DNA of 64,000 bases from Paenibacillus dendritiformis (GTDB lineage: Bacteria > Bacillota > Bacilli > Paenibacillales > Paenibacillaceae), in the NCBI RefSeq assembly GCF_945605565.1, contig NZ_OX216966.1:5076001-5140000 (forward strand), written 5' to 3'. A program made the position numbers and the translations under genes. This document shows positions 36,101 through 45,631 of the stretch, in pieces. Under the pieces are notes generated by a model, which saw only the letters and a list, made by a program, of their open reading frames with translations, did no database searches and had not been told where the DNA came from. How positions within the stretch are numbered: the stretch's first letter is position 1; each line of letters opens with the position of its first letter.

Positions 36101-36685
36101 ATTTCTCCAGAATATCAATAGCTCGTCCAAAGCTAGGGTTTTGAACGAAAACTTTTACTGTTTTCTTTATTTCCTCTAGCTCCCCCCTTGATTGTGCGCA
36201 AATACCTCGGTGAACAATTTCCTCAATAAGTGATGTTAAAACGCCGGTACTGCTGAGCCATAGTTTATAATGGGTGCGTTCAACGTGTTGATACTCCTCA
36301 TTTCCGAGTAGTTTGTTCAAATCATCCCTATCAATAATGTCATCTCGAGTCATAATCAATCCATCAAATAAATTTAATATTTCTTCTCGATCCTTAATTT
36401 GAAGCTTAACAGAGGTGACAAGAATGTAACGGGTTGGCTCTAATACCTTCGCTTTCTGCTTTTCTTTTTTCAAAACATTGAGCAACTGGCTGTAATTGTT
36501 CTGATAGCACTTGACCTGAACAATAATTTTTGTCGTACCTTCCCAATAGCGGAGATCAACTCCCCCATTTTCCCTCGACCGGAAATTTCAAAAGGGACTT
36601 TTTCCTTGATCTCCAAAATGTCCCGCGCCAACTCCTCAAACTCTCGTGGAGATAGACAATTATGAAAATCATAATTTGGCGGCAT
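33139..36685 (-). pseudogene. REase-nSTAND3-type NTPase, split by two small frameshifts
   Basis: Three consecutive pieces form one gene of about 1182 codons. The N-terminus has an Mrr-like nuclease: FEELARDIL, then after a frameshift VDLRYWEGTT and IIVQVKCYQNNYSQLL (D and QxK). The STAND ATPase has Walker A SGEPGIGKTTLGR and Walker B VFFFDDFWG, then a winged-helix and helical region. The C-terminal piece (FQTLAFQSYLSLKKF) is a helical repeat or sensor part. Frameshift 1 is at a G run of five (36562-36566), where six restore the frame. Frameshift 2 is at (AG)4 (34135-34142), where three repeats restore it. AGGTGA precedes the ATG at 36685. It is probably an antiphage sensor-effector. Confidence 0.8.
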
Positions 36686-36941
36686 ATATTTCACCTACCC
36701 GAAAATTATTATTCATGGTAACAAAAGGGGTTAAATGAAAGGTCTGATAAGCTGTAAGGCCCACACAAGTAACAATGGAATTGAAAGATGCAGATCCAGC
36801 ATATCAATGAAATGTTGAACTTACTAGAATCGTAATGTGCTGTGAAAAAGAAAACATCTGGAGTATTCCAAATCAGAATTGGTCAGCATAGCCGACTGCA
36901 ATTAGTAGCTTATCGAGGCTGATTTTCAAGCTCTTTTATTA

Positions 36942-36980
36942 AACACAAGCGACGCCCTCCGGTTGGGAGACGCTTGTGTT
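36942..36980. terminator. Hairpin upstream of the defence-like operon
   Basis: Perfect 10-bp stem AACACAAGCG / CGCTTGTGTT with a 19-base loop. It has the form of a terminator, but no gene ends just before it; it may be a relic of a lost gene. The rest of 36686-37090 shows no gene. Confidence 0.45.
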
Positions 36981-37089
36981 GTGCTCAGCCCCTGGTGGGA
37001 TGCATAAACCTAACGCAGTCAGCATGGCGCATCATCTTACTTCAGTTTAATGACAAGTACGCGATATCTGTCCTTCTACAGTGGAAAAC

Positions 37090-37285
37090 TCAAAGAAATC
37101 TGTAAAATAGTGGACGATATTTTGGGAAAGAGATAGTTTTTCTCCGACAGAAAAAACACTATATATATTGCATAACCAAACCAAAACACCGCTATATATT
37201 GATTCTACCTTACATTTAAGCTGATCCGCTTTTTGTCCACTTATAGGTGGACAGTTTCACGCTTTTTCCACGAAAAAAGGACATG
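37090..37285. repeat. Dispersed intergenic repeat, copy B
   Basis: A diverged copy of the 8100-8295 element: ctgtaaaatagtggac (37100-37115), an AAAGAG block, two TATATATT cores, and GTCCAC/GTGGAC half-sites at the right side. No ORF. Confidence 0.5.
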
Positions 37286-37350
37286 GCGATGATGAGGGCA
37301 GCTACCCCGGACACCCGCCGGAGCGGATTGCCTCCTCCTGCCGTTTACGT

Positions 37351-38775
37351 TTACGGAAGTGCAGGCTGTCCGCCATCTGATACGTCAGTCGCATCTGTTG
37401 CACTTTTCACACCCGCCGTGCCTTCCCCATCCGCTGCACCTCTCACGCTAGCCCGCTTCAGGAAGCGGCGTCCCTTCCAGCGGAGGAGCACGAGGAAGCC
37501 GCGTATATATTCATCCGCGATCATGCAGGCATAGATGCCGACGAGCCCCCAGCCCCAATGAATCCCCGTCAGGTAGGACAAGCCCGTGGCGACCAGCCAC
37601 ATCGAGAATATGGCCGTCAGCATCACGAAGCGGGTGTCGCCTACCGCATTGAGGGCGTTGCCCATCGCCATGTTCAGCATTTTGCCGGGCTGCAGCAGCA
37701 GATTGAGCCCGAGCAGCGAGACGCCGAGCGCCACGATCTCCGGATCGGCCGTGAACAGCCCCAGCAGCGCCCGGCCCGCGAACAGCAGCACGAGCGCATT
37801 GACCGTGACGAGCGGCAGTCCGTACAGCAGCGCGCGATAGGCCCCTTTGTAGGCCTCCTCCGACCGGCCCGCCCCGAACAGATGGGCGACCTGAATCTGC
37901 AGCGCCATCGCGATCGATGATCCGAGCAGGAAGCAGAATGATTCCAGTGTATTCATGTACGTCCGCGCCGCCAGCTCCTGCGGCCCCAGCATGGCGATGA
38001 AGGCGAAGATGACAAGCTGGGAGAAGACCCAGCAGGACATGTTGACGCCGAGCGGCCAGCCGATATGCAGGATCTCCTTGAAGCGGGCTCCGTCGAAGCC
38101 GAGCATCTCCCGCAGGCGGATGCGATGTCCGAACGACTGGACGAACACATAAGCGAGCACGGCCGTCGCCAGCAGCCGGCTGATGACCGTCGACAGGGCG
38201 ACCCCGGTCAGTCCCCACTGCGGGAAGCCGAAGGCGCCGAAGATGAAGCCGTAGTTCATGGCGACATGGATGACGTTCATCCCGATCGCGATGATCATCG
38301 GCCCCTTCGTATTGCCGGTGTTCCGGATCACCGTGCTGAGGGTCGATGTGAGCGCCGTCAGCACCATGCCGCCGCCGACAATCGAAATATAAGTGTCCGC
38401 CAACGGCAGCAGACTGTCCGGCAGCTGCAGCACCGCCGCGATCGCGCGCGGCTTCGCGTAGAGCACGAAGCTCAGCGCCAGCCCGATCACCGCGCTCGCG
38501 CTCACCGCCATAATGGCCACGGAACGCGCCTCCTCCTCCCTCCGCGAACCGAGCTTCTGCGCGATCAAGATGCCGGCCCCGCTCGCCACCGTCATGAAGA
38601 GGGTCGTCAGCGCCTGGAACAGCTGATTGGAGAAGCCGACAACCGCGACCGCATCATCCGAGATGCGGCTCACCATCAGCGTATCCGCCGCCCCCAGAAG
38701 AAACTGCAGGAACAACTCTATAAAAATCGGCCATGCCAGCACACCCAGTGCATACCGATTCCGTTCTCTTTTCAC
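37351..38775 (-). CDS. MATE family efflux transporter
   Basis: About 474 residues with twelve helices in two homologous halves. The N-half (VLAWPIFIELFLQFLLGAADTLMVSRISDDAVAVVGFSNQ) and the C-half (IGWPLGVNMSCWVFSQLVIFAFIAMLGPQELAARTYMNTL) show the MATE repeat. It exports cationic compounds by Na+ or H+ antiport; the substrate is unknown. GTG at 38775 with GGAGG eight bases upstream is the start; the longer frame to 38958 crosses the divergent promoter. The last 40 residues are polar and low complexity. It is divergent from an AraC regulator that probably controls it. Confidence 0.9.
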   Translation of the reverse strand: MKRERNRYALGVLAWPIFIELFLQFLLGAADTLMVSRISDDAVAVVGFSNQLFQALTTLFMTVASGAGILIAQKLGSRREEEARSVAIMAVSASAVIGLALSFVLYAKPRAIAAVLQLPDSLLPLADTYISIVGGGMVLTALTSTLSTVIRNTGNTKGPMIIAIGMNVIHVAMNYGFIFGAFGFPQWGLTGVALSTVISRLLATAVLAYVFVQSFGHRIRLREMLGFDGARFKEILHIGWPLGVNMSCWVFSQLVIFAFIAMLGPQELAARTYMNTLESFCFLLGSSIAMALQIQVAHLFGAGRSEEAYKGAYRALLYGLPLVTVNALVLLFAGRALLGLFTADPEIVALGVSLLGLNLLLQPGKMLNMAMGNALNAVGDTRFVMLTAIFSMWLVATGLSYLTGIHWGWGLVGIYACMIADEYIRGFLVLLRWKGRRFLKRASVRGAADGEGTAGVKSATDATDVSDGGQPALP

Positions 38776-38861
38776 AAATGAAACCTCCGTTATCCTCTTG
38801 ATGTTGGCTGTATATCCTTGTGCAATGACGGATAGAACGTAATCATTATAGATGGTATACT

Positions 38862-38902
38862 CATCTTGATGTGTCACAATATCAACTTGAACTATCAAGA
38901 TG
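38862..38902. promoter_or_regulatory. Inverted repeat in the MATE/AraC divergent promoter
   Basis: CATCTTGAT (38862-38870) and ATCAAGATG (38894-38902) are a perfect inverted pair 23 bases apart, with a further related ATCAACTTGA between them. It is a likely binding site of the adjacent AraC regulator. Confidence 0.45.
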
Positions 38903-38938
38903 CCAACCTGTTCAATTCGGAAAAAGGAGGCTCTTCCA

Positions 38939-39823
38939 ATGAAAGCGCTGCAGTTCACATTACCGCCATTGCCCTATTACATTTACAGCGGTTCCGGCAT
39001 CATGGAAGCCGGTCAGAAGCATGCCAGCCGCCGGAATATCGAAGTGTTCGACATGCTGTTCGTGACCGGAGGCTGTCTCTATATGTACGAGGAGGAGCGG
39101 GAATATGCGGTCCGTCCGGATCACGTCCTGATTCTGCGGCCGGATCAGACGCACGGGGCGACGAAAGAATGCAGGGAGGCGACAACGTACTTCTGGCTGC
39201 ATTTCCAGACGGAAGGAGCGTGGGAGGCTCTCGAGGACATGCCGCATTCCCCCGCCTTCGACGGCGGCGAGGCGGCTGTGGCCTCCCCGTCGTCTTTGGC
39301 CCCGCGGCCGTTCCTCGTGACCTTGCCGCAGTTCGGCAAGCCGCTGCAGCCGGATCGTCTGCGGGAAGTGCTGCTCCAGCTGCAGGAGCTCCAGGAAGGG
39401 ATACCCGAGCCAAATACCCCCTGGAAGGAGCAAATGCTGTTCCAGCACCTGTTCCATCTCCTGTCGGCATCGGCGGACCAGACGGATCTGTCCCCCGCCG
39501 CTGCATGCGCGGAGCGGGCAGCCGCTTACTTGCGGCGCCATTACCGCGAGGATATCAAGGCTCAATCGCTTGGCGACAGCCTGAACTTCCATCCGGTCTA
39601 TATCGCCCGCTGCATGCAGAAGCAATTCGGCTGCTCCCCGATCGAATATTTGACGCGCTACCGCATCGAGCAGGCGAAGCTGCTGCTGCACCAGACGGAT
39701 CTGCCAATCTCGCGCATCGCCGAGGAGGTCGGCTTCCGCCAAGCGGCCTACTTCGCCGCCTGCTTCTCCCGGTATGAAGGCATGTCGCCGCGCCGGTACC
39801 GGCAGCAGTTTTTCTGCCATTAA
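38939..39823 (+). CDS. AraC family transcriptional regulator
   Basis: 294 residues. An N-terminal cupin-like sensing domain (VTGGCLYMYEEEREYAVRPDHVLILRPDQTHGA) precedes a central helical linker. The C-terminal HTH pair has LGDSLNFHPVYIARCMQKQFGCSPIEYL and IAEEVGFRQAAYFAACFSRYEGMSPRRYR. AAAAAGGAGG precedes the ATG at 38939. It is divergent from the MATE pump, which is the likely target; a sugar or small ligand probably binds the cupin. Confidence 0.9.
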   Translation: MKALQFTLPPLPYYIYSGSGIMEAGQKHASRRNIEVFDMLFVTGGCLYMYEEEREYAVRPDHVLILRPDQTHGATKECREATTYFWLHFQTEGAWEALEDMPHSPAFDGGEAAVASPSSLAPRPFLVTLPQFGKPLQPDRLREVLLQLQELQEGIPEPNTPWKEQMLFQHLFHLLSASADQTDLSPAAACAERAAAYLRRHYREDIKAQSLGDSLNFHPVYIARCMQKQFGCSPIEYLTRYRIEQAKLLLHQTDLPISRIAEEVGFRQAAYFAACFSRYEGMSPRRYRQQFFCH

Positions 39824-39864
39824 GGAGCTGGCTCCGCCATGGGGCTGAGCCCTCCTGCGCCGGT

Positions 39865-42800
39865 TCATCCGGGCAGGACGAGCTCGGTCCCCCGCTCCGC
39901 GATCTCCCCTGCGCGGATCATGTCCTCTACCTGTTCCTGTATGGCGCGTTTCAGCTCGTCAGTCGTCCGCGACCAGCCTAGCAGCTGCAGCGCCGCGGCA
40001 GGAACGAGCTCCTTGTCCAGCCCGTAGGCTTGGCGGATCGCCAGCCGAATCGCTTCCTGCCGCTCCTCCGGCGCGATCGCCTCCAGCCGCCTCATCCCGG
40101 GCTGCTGCGCGCGGCTGCGAACCGGAGGCGCCGTCATCGCCGCCGACCACAGGAAGACGCCCCGGCGCCGGATATGCCCTTGCCGCTCCAGCTCCTCCAG
40201 CGCCTGCGCGAACGATTCCTGCATCCGGCTGCCCATCCGCTTCATGCCGGCCGCCTCGTAGACCCGCTTCACCGCTTCCTCCTCCGGAATCGGACTCTCC
40301 GCCTCAATGACGCGAAGCAGCCAGTCCGCGACGGTCTCGACAGGCAGCGCATGGAACGGCTTGCCGCCCCGATCCGCATGAAGCACGGTTACCGTGTAAG
40401 GCACAGCCCTCTGCTCGCGCATGTCGCCGGAGCCATCCGGTTCCGAGTCGGGCTCGAGCAGCTTCATGCCCGCGGGAGGCGGCGGCACCCAGGCCGGTGC
40501 CGGTAGGCCCGATGCAGGCAGGTCCGGTGCAAGCAGGACCGTTGCCGCCGTGTCGGCCGTTGGCCGGGCAGCGGAGGGCGAGCCTCCGGCAGCCGGATTC
40601 GGGTCCTCCGCGCTGCCGCTATCCGCCGCCGCAGCGAACCCGGAGGCCGGCTCTCCCGTCCCCCGGCCCGTTCCGGATTCGTCTCCCGGCGCATGGCGGG
40701 AATCGTTCACGGCCTGCTGGACCGCGTCCAGCAGCCGCTTCCACTCCCGCTCCGGATGACGGAACCATTCCATGCTCCAGACGCGGTGAATTCGCCAGCC
40801 CAACCCTTCGAGGACCTGACGCCGCAAGCGGTCCCGATCCCGGGCAGAGCGCGCCCGGGCGTAGGAAGGCCCGTCGAACTCAATTCCGAGCACATATCGT
40901 GAGCCCGCTTCCGCATCCGGCGCCCGCACTGCCAGATCGATGCGCGATCCGGCAGTGCCGACCTGCCGATCGACGGCATAGCCGGCGGCGAGAAGCCGGT
41001 CGCGCACCAGTTCCTCCAGCAGCGCAGCGCCCGGTGCCGGTCCGGCATCCGCGGCGGGCCGGCCGTCGAAGCCGCCGGTCTCCGCATAATGGAGGAATGT
41101 GCGGAGCGCCTGGACCCCGCGGGCTTGGGTGCGGCTCAGATCGATATCTTCCGCCCTCAGGTTCGTGAACACCTCGCAGCGGAGGCGGGCCCGGCTGATC
41201 AGCACGTTCAGCCTGCGCTCCCCGCCTTCGCGGTTCAGCGGCCCGAAGTCCATCGCCAGCGATCCGTCGGCCTGCCGGCCGTATCCGATGCTGATGAAAA
41301 TGACATCGCGCTCGTCCCCCTGCACATTTTCCAGGTTCTTGACGAAGAACGGCTCATGCGGGTGGGCGGCGAAGAACGGTTCGCCGTCCGGATGCGCCTG
41401 CCGCCGGCGCTCGACCTCATCCGCGATCGCCCGCATCTGGGCCATGCTGAAGGCGGCCACCCCTAGCGTCAAGTGGGGATGACGCCGCGCATGCTCCAGC
41501 ACGGCAGCCGCCACGGCGGCGGCTTCCTTCCGGTTCGTCCGGCTGCGCCCGCGATCGTAGACGGACTCCGGCACATGCCGCCAGATCAGCCCGGAACCGC
41601 GCTTGTCCGCATCCGGGCTCGGGAAGACGACGAGCCGATCGCCGTAAAATTCGCGGTTCGACACCGCGATCAGCGATTCGTGCCGGCTGCGGTAATGCCA
41701 GCGCAGCATCCGCTGCGGCGCCTGCTGGCCGACGAACAGACTTAGCACGCTCTCCGCTTCCGCGACGAATCCGTCGTCCTCGTCCGCCTCGGGCTCCTCC
41801 ATCGTGTCGAAGAAGCGGGTCGGCGGGAGCTGCTTGCTGTCTCCGACCACGACGGCCTGCTTCGCCCGGATGATGGCGCCCAGCGCATCGACCGGCTTGA
41901 CCTGGCTGGCCTCGTCGAAGATCACAAGGTCGAATTCGATGGCGCCGGGCTCCAGGTAGGCCGCGACGGAGAGCGGGCCCATCATGAAGACGGGCTTCAT
42001 CGCCTGGATCGCCCGCCCGGCCCGGGCGAACAGCTGGCGAACCGGCAGGTGGCGCGTCTTCTTCTCGAACTCCCGCAGCAGGACCCCCAGCTGTCCGCCG
42101 GCTTCATGGTGCGGCAAGCTCCGCCAGTGCAGATCGGCGAGGCGATAGCGGTTCACAAGCGTTACGTAGCGGTCCCATTGCCCGAACTTGCGAACCGCAT
42201 CCTCGTGGAGCGCGCCGTCGAATTGGGCGAGGGCCGGCCGCTCCCGGAAGGCCCGGGACAGGATCGCCTCGTACCGGTTCCAGCGGTAACAGTCGGCCAA
42301 CCGCTCGGGCGCTTCCGTCCACGCCGAAGCCAATTCGACGAATTCAGCGAGGCCAATGTCCCGGCAAGCCGATGCCAGGCGAGTGTACGACGCCATATCC
42401 TGCGCCTCCGCTTCGCGGCCGGTCCAGCTCGCGAACAGCGCCATCAGGGCAGCGAACGGCTGGGCGGACAAGCTCCCTTCCGCTCCGAAGCGCAGCGAGG
42501 CATCGAAGCCGAGGCACACGGACAGACGCTCGATGGCCTCGTCCGCTTCCGCCGTGGAGGCCTCTGTCTCGCGAGCGGCCTGCTCCAACCGGGCGGCGCC
42601 CGCCTCCTCCATGCCCCCAGGCAGCAGATCGAGCGCCGCTTCCGGCAGGAGGCCCTTGGCTCGATCCTCATGGAAGGCGATGATCCACGGAATCGCCTGC
42701 CCTAGTCTGTCCCAATCGGAATCGGTTCCGTGCCACCAGGACGGGAACAAGGCTTGCGCCAGCTCGGCCTGGCCGTCAATGACGGCCTTCAACCGCTTCG

Positions 42801-44811
42801 CCTGCAAGATCGCGTCGAGCACGGCAAGCGGCGGGACGACATCCTCCTTCGGAGAGCGGCACATCCCGAGCGTGCGCCGCCGCGCCCGGCGGTAAGCGCT
42901 GGACAAGAAGCGCCACCACTTGTCCCCGTACGCCGCGACAGCTTCCCGATCGGCCAGGACGTCCCGGCTCCACGCTTCGGGAAGCACGACGGCATCGAAT
43001 TCCGCGCGCAGCCGGACATAGGCCAGTCCGCTCTCTGCGAGCCGCAGCAGACTCTCCTTCTTCTGCAGCCAGCGGTGCGACCGCACCTCGATCCCTTCCA
43101 GCGGTGGCGCTTCCGCGATGCGGCGGCACGCCTCCCCGAAGGCGCGTGCGCCCGGGAGGCCGTCCGGCTCCGGATAGCCTGCCGCGGCGGCATGCAGGCG
43201 TACGGTGTCGGCCGCCGCTTGGACGGCCTGCGCGGCCTGGCGGAGCTCCCGGGCCAGGCTGTCGGCGTCCGCCGGCAGGAAGGCGGCCGTGCGGCAGCCC
43301 CAGAACGGGTGCGCCGACGGCAACCCGCGCCGGACAAGCCATGCCTGGAGCTCGTCCAGCGCGGCCTCGCGGCGGACGGATTCCGCATCCGTCCAGTCGG
43401 CAATGCCTGCGGGGCGAACCTCCGGGAATTCGCCCGGACGGCTCCCGCTCCGGAAGCGGAGCAGTTCGCCCGCTGCGGCGTACGGGGTGACGCCCGAGGC
43501 GCCGACCGGCGTGTTGACGGCGCGGCAGTATGCGTTCAGCCGGTCGCGGAGCTCCGAGACGAGGCGGATGCCGCCCTCGTCGGGGGCGCCCGGTCTGCCG
43601 GCTTCCCAGGTGCGGGCCAGCTCGTCCAGCAGCGACCTCTTGCTCGTCTTGTGACTGTGCAGCTCCAGACACGCGGCTCCAAGGCCGGCCGCGTCGAGCC
43701 GCCGCTTCACGACGTCAAGCGCCGCGAGCTTCTCGGCAACGAACAGCACCTTGTGGCCCGCCCCGACGGACTCCGCGATAAGATTCGCAATCGTCTGCGA
43801 TTTCCCGGTTCCCGGAGGGCCCTGGATGACGAGATGGCCCCCCTGTATCGCATCATGGATGGCGCTCCATTGGGAGCTATCCGCATCCATAATCAAGTAA
43901 TTATCGACCGGATGGAAGGAAGCGTCGATATCACCCTCCTCCTCCAGCCCGGACGGAGGCTCGCGGAATCCTTCCCCCAACAGCGCGTTCAATACGGGGT
44001 GGCGGGACGGATCCGCATGCTCCGGCCAGCGGGACAGGTCGAGATCGTGATACATCAGGAATTTGCCGAAGGAGAACAGGCCAATGACGACGGCATTCCG
44101 GTCGACGGTCCAGCCCTCCTGATCGGCGATCGCCGCTTCCACCGCCGCATAATAAGCGTCCACATCCGGGCAGTCCTCATCCTCCGGCTGCAGCAGCGCC
44201 AGTCCGTAATCATTCTTGAGCTTCGCGGCAAGCGACAGATTGAAGCCTAGTTCCGCATCCGTATAGGTCATGGCGAACGGTTCGCCGGCATGAAGCCGCT
44301 CCAACTGCACGGGAACAAGAAGGAGCGGCGCCTTGCGCATCTCCTTGCGGTTCCCGGCTTCATACCAGTGAAGCATTCCCAGCGCCGCATACAGCACATT
44401 GACGCCCTGCTCCTCGACGTAGGTGCGTGCGGCATAAAACGTATTCAGCAAGCGGCTGTGCAGCTCCGCTTCCGGATAGAGGGTGCGCAGCTTGCCGGTA
44501 ACGGCCACGGTCGGGAGGCTCACTGAGGCAGGCGCATCCGCTGCCGATCCGCAATCGGCGCCGGATGGCCCCGCCTCGCGGAGAGCCGCCCCCTCCCCCG
44601 CAACCGGGCGGCCCGTCTCCGGGCGGGCCGCCGCGAATCGCACCCGCTTCTTCTCCTGGACGAGAACCCGCAATACTTCCGCCGGGTTCTCTCCGCTTAT
44701 CTCCAATCCGCGCGCCTTCCACAGCCGGTAGTTCAACAGCGGATTGCGCATTCCCAGATCAAGTAGCTCCTGACGGGCATGTTCCAGCTTCGTCTGCATC
44801 GGTGTTGTCAT
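39865..44811 (-). CDS. DUF4011 helicase-nuclease (SF1 helicase, MTES_1575 REase, DUF3320)
   Basis: A 1648-residue protein. The N-terminal DUF4011 has LEHARQELLDLGMRNPLLNYR. The UPF1-like SF1 helicase core has Walker A GPPGTGKSQTI, Walker B VIFDEASQ, GDSKQLPPT and the C-terminal helicase motifs (NVLISRARLR). It is followed by a REase_MTES_1575 nuclease (DLAVRAPDA, VLGIEFDGPSY, LRRQVLEGLGWRIHRVWS) and a C-terminal DUF3320. This architecture is common in defence-rich regions and is thought to act on foreign nucleic acid; the cellular role is not proven. GGAGG is 12 bases before the ATG at 44811. Codon use is GC-rich like the chromosome, so it is not a recent import. Confidence 0.88.
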   Translation of the reverse strand: MTTPMQTKLEHARQELLDLGMRNPLLNYRLWKARGLEISGENPAEVLRVLVQEKKRVRFAAARPETGRPVAGEGAALREAGPSGADCGSAADAPASVSLPTVAVTGKLRTLYPEAELHSRLLNTFYAARTYVEEQGVNVLYAALGMLHWYEAGNRKEMRKAPLLLVPVQLERLHAGEPFAMTYTDAELGFNLSLAAKLKNDYGLALLQPEDEDCPDVDAYYAAVEAAIADQEGWTVDRNAVVIGLFSFGKFLMYHDLDLSRWPEHADPSRHPVLNALLGEGFREPPSGLEEEGDIDASFHPVDNYLIMDADSSQWSAIHDAIQGGHLVIQGPPGTGKSQTIANLIAESVGAGHKVLFVAEKLAALDVVKRRLDAAGLGAACLELHSHKTSKRSLLDELARTWEAGRPGAPDEGGIRLVSELRDRLNAYCRAVNTPVGASGVTPYAAAGELLRFRSGSRPGEFPEVRPAGIADWTDAESVRREAALDELQAWLVRRGLPSAHPFWGCRTAAFLPADADSLARELRQAAQAVQAAADTVRLHAAAAGYPEPDGLPGARAFGEACRRIAEAPPLEGIEVRSHRWLQKKESLLRLAESGLAYVRLRAEFDAVVLPEAWSRDVLADREAVAAYGDKWWRFLSSAYRRARRRTLGMCRSPKEDVVPPLAVLDAILQAKRLKAVIDGQAELAQALFPSWWHGTDSDWDRLGQAIPWIIAFHEDRAKGLLPEAALDLLPGGMEEAGAARLEQAARETEASTAEADEAIERLSVCLGFDASLRFGAEGSLSAQPFAALMALFASWTGREAEAQDMASYTRLASACRDIGLAEFVELASAWTEAPERLADCYRWNRYEAILSRAFRERPALAQFDGALHEDAVRKFGQWDRYVTLVNRYRLADLHWRSLPHHEAGGQLGVLLREFEKKTRHLPVRQLFARAGRAIQAMKPVFMMGPLSVAAYLEPGAIEFDLVIFDEASQVKPVDALGAIIRAKQAVVVGDSKQLPPTRFFDTMEEPEADEDDGFVAEAESVLSLFVGQQAPQRMLRWHYRSRHESLIAVSNREFYGDRLVVFPSPDADKRGSGLIWRHVPESVYDRGRSRTNRKEAAAVAAAVLEHARRHPHLTLGVAAFSMAQMRAIADEVERRRQAHPDGEPFFAAHPHEPFFVKNLENVQGDERDVIFISIGYGRQADGSLAMDFGPLNREGGERRLNVLISRARLRCEVFTNLRAEDIDLSRTQARGVQALRTFLHYAETGGFDGRPAADAGPAPGAALLEELVRDRLLAAGYAVDRQVGTAGSRIDLAVRAPDAEAGSRYVLGIEFDGPSYARARSARDRDRLRRQVLEGLGWRIHRVWSMEWFRHPEREWKRLLDAVQQAVNDSRHAPGDESGTGRGTGEPASGFAAAADSGSAEDPNPAAGGSPSAARPTADTAATVLLAPDLPASGLPAPAWVPPPPAGMKLLEPDSEPDGSGDMREQRAVPYTVTVLHADRGGKPFHALPVETVADWLLRVIEAESPIPEEEAVKRVYEAAGMKRMGSRMQESFAQALEELERQGHIRRRGVFLWSAAMTAPPVRSRAQQPGMRRLEAIAPEERQEAIRLAIRQAYGLDKELVPAAALQLLGWSRTTDELKRAIQEQVEDMIRAGEIAERGTELVLPG

Positions 44812-45002
44812 GTCGCAATACAGCCTCCGTACCTGAGTATGACTTCGCGGCGAAGTCCGTATCCGCCGCACTGATCGGTATTTCGACGAAGCGGCCGCCA
44901 TTCCCTCTTGCCATGGCGAAATCCGCCGCCGCGCCGCGTCAGGCAACCCGCAGGCTGTCCGGCTCCGCTTGCTCGATCGGCCCCGTACCGTTCAGGCTTG
45001 CT

Positions 45003-45209
45003 TCAATGCCCGCATTCATGCATACGGTGGCATACCGGGCACCGTTCTCCCTGACATGCACTCTCCAGCAGCACGGCCTGCTCAATTAGCTTCTTCAGAT
45101 CCCGGACGGCCATCGGCCGCGTGTACTGCTCGTCGTCGTCCAGCAGGCAGGCAATCTCCAGCAGTCCCGTCTTGAGCTGGCTGCAGTGCACCAAGTGATG
45201 AATATTCAT
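45003..45209 (-). CDS. 68-residue protein with Cys-rich C-terminus
   Basis: Not recognised. A helical body (LLEIACLLDDDEQYTRPMAVRDLKKLIEQAVLLES) ends in CQGERCPVCHRMHECGH, a cluster of Cys and His that could bind zinc. GGTGGGGAAG lies upstream of the ATG. It is on the same strand as, and about 190 bases before, the helicase gene. Confidence 0.5.
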   Translation of the reverse strand: MNIHHLVHCSQLKTGLLEIACLLDDDEQYTRPMAVRDLKKLIEQAVLLESACQGERCPVCHRMHECGH

Positions 45210-45631
45210 CTCTCTTCCCCACCTTCTTCATCCATAGTACGCTCTCCGCTTCTGCGTTCTACCTCAAGCTGTATGTGCCACATTCGCTATTCATGAATAG
45301 CATTCAACAAATGGTTCTCCGCCGCGCTGTTCACGCCATCCCTCCTCTCTCCGCGGGAACACAACCTTTCCGGGCGCGGCCCTTCCATCCCTTCTGTCCC
45401 TTCTAACACTTCTATCCCTACTTATCCCTGCAATGCCCTGCCTCCAAGCCTCTGCGTCGTGCCGGTCTCGGCCGATACAGAAGCATTTATCCGGTGACAG
45501 AGAGTGTAAGGGACTTTTCTCCACACGCATGGTATCCAGGGATAGCGCCGCTTGCCAATACTATACCTCAATGGTATGCTGTTTGCAAGTCTTGAATCGC
45601 GAAAAAAAATACGGGAAAGGAGGTCAGACTG
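45210..45631. other. Intergenic region before the XRE regulator
   Basis: 422 bases with no supported gene. The right end holds the nested inverted repeats described separately; the remainder shows nothing recognisable. Confidence 0.4.
45551..45589. promoter_or_regulatory. Nested inverted repeats, probable XRE operator
   Basis: ATACC-N5-GGTAT (45563-45577) lies inside CTTGC...GCAAG (45551-45589), about 45 bases before the XRE start. It is a likely autoregulatory site. Confidence 0.4.

Noticed and set aside
42730-44250. 506-codon open frame opposite the helicase
   Set aside because: A shadow of high-GC coding; no start signal, Arg/Pro-rich nonsense protein.
45291-45530. 79-codon minus-strand frame upstream of the XRE gene
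   Set aside because: No ribosome site and Arg-rich random composition.
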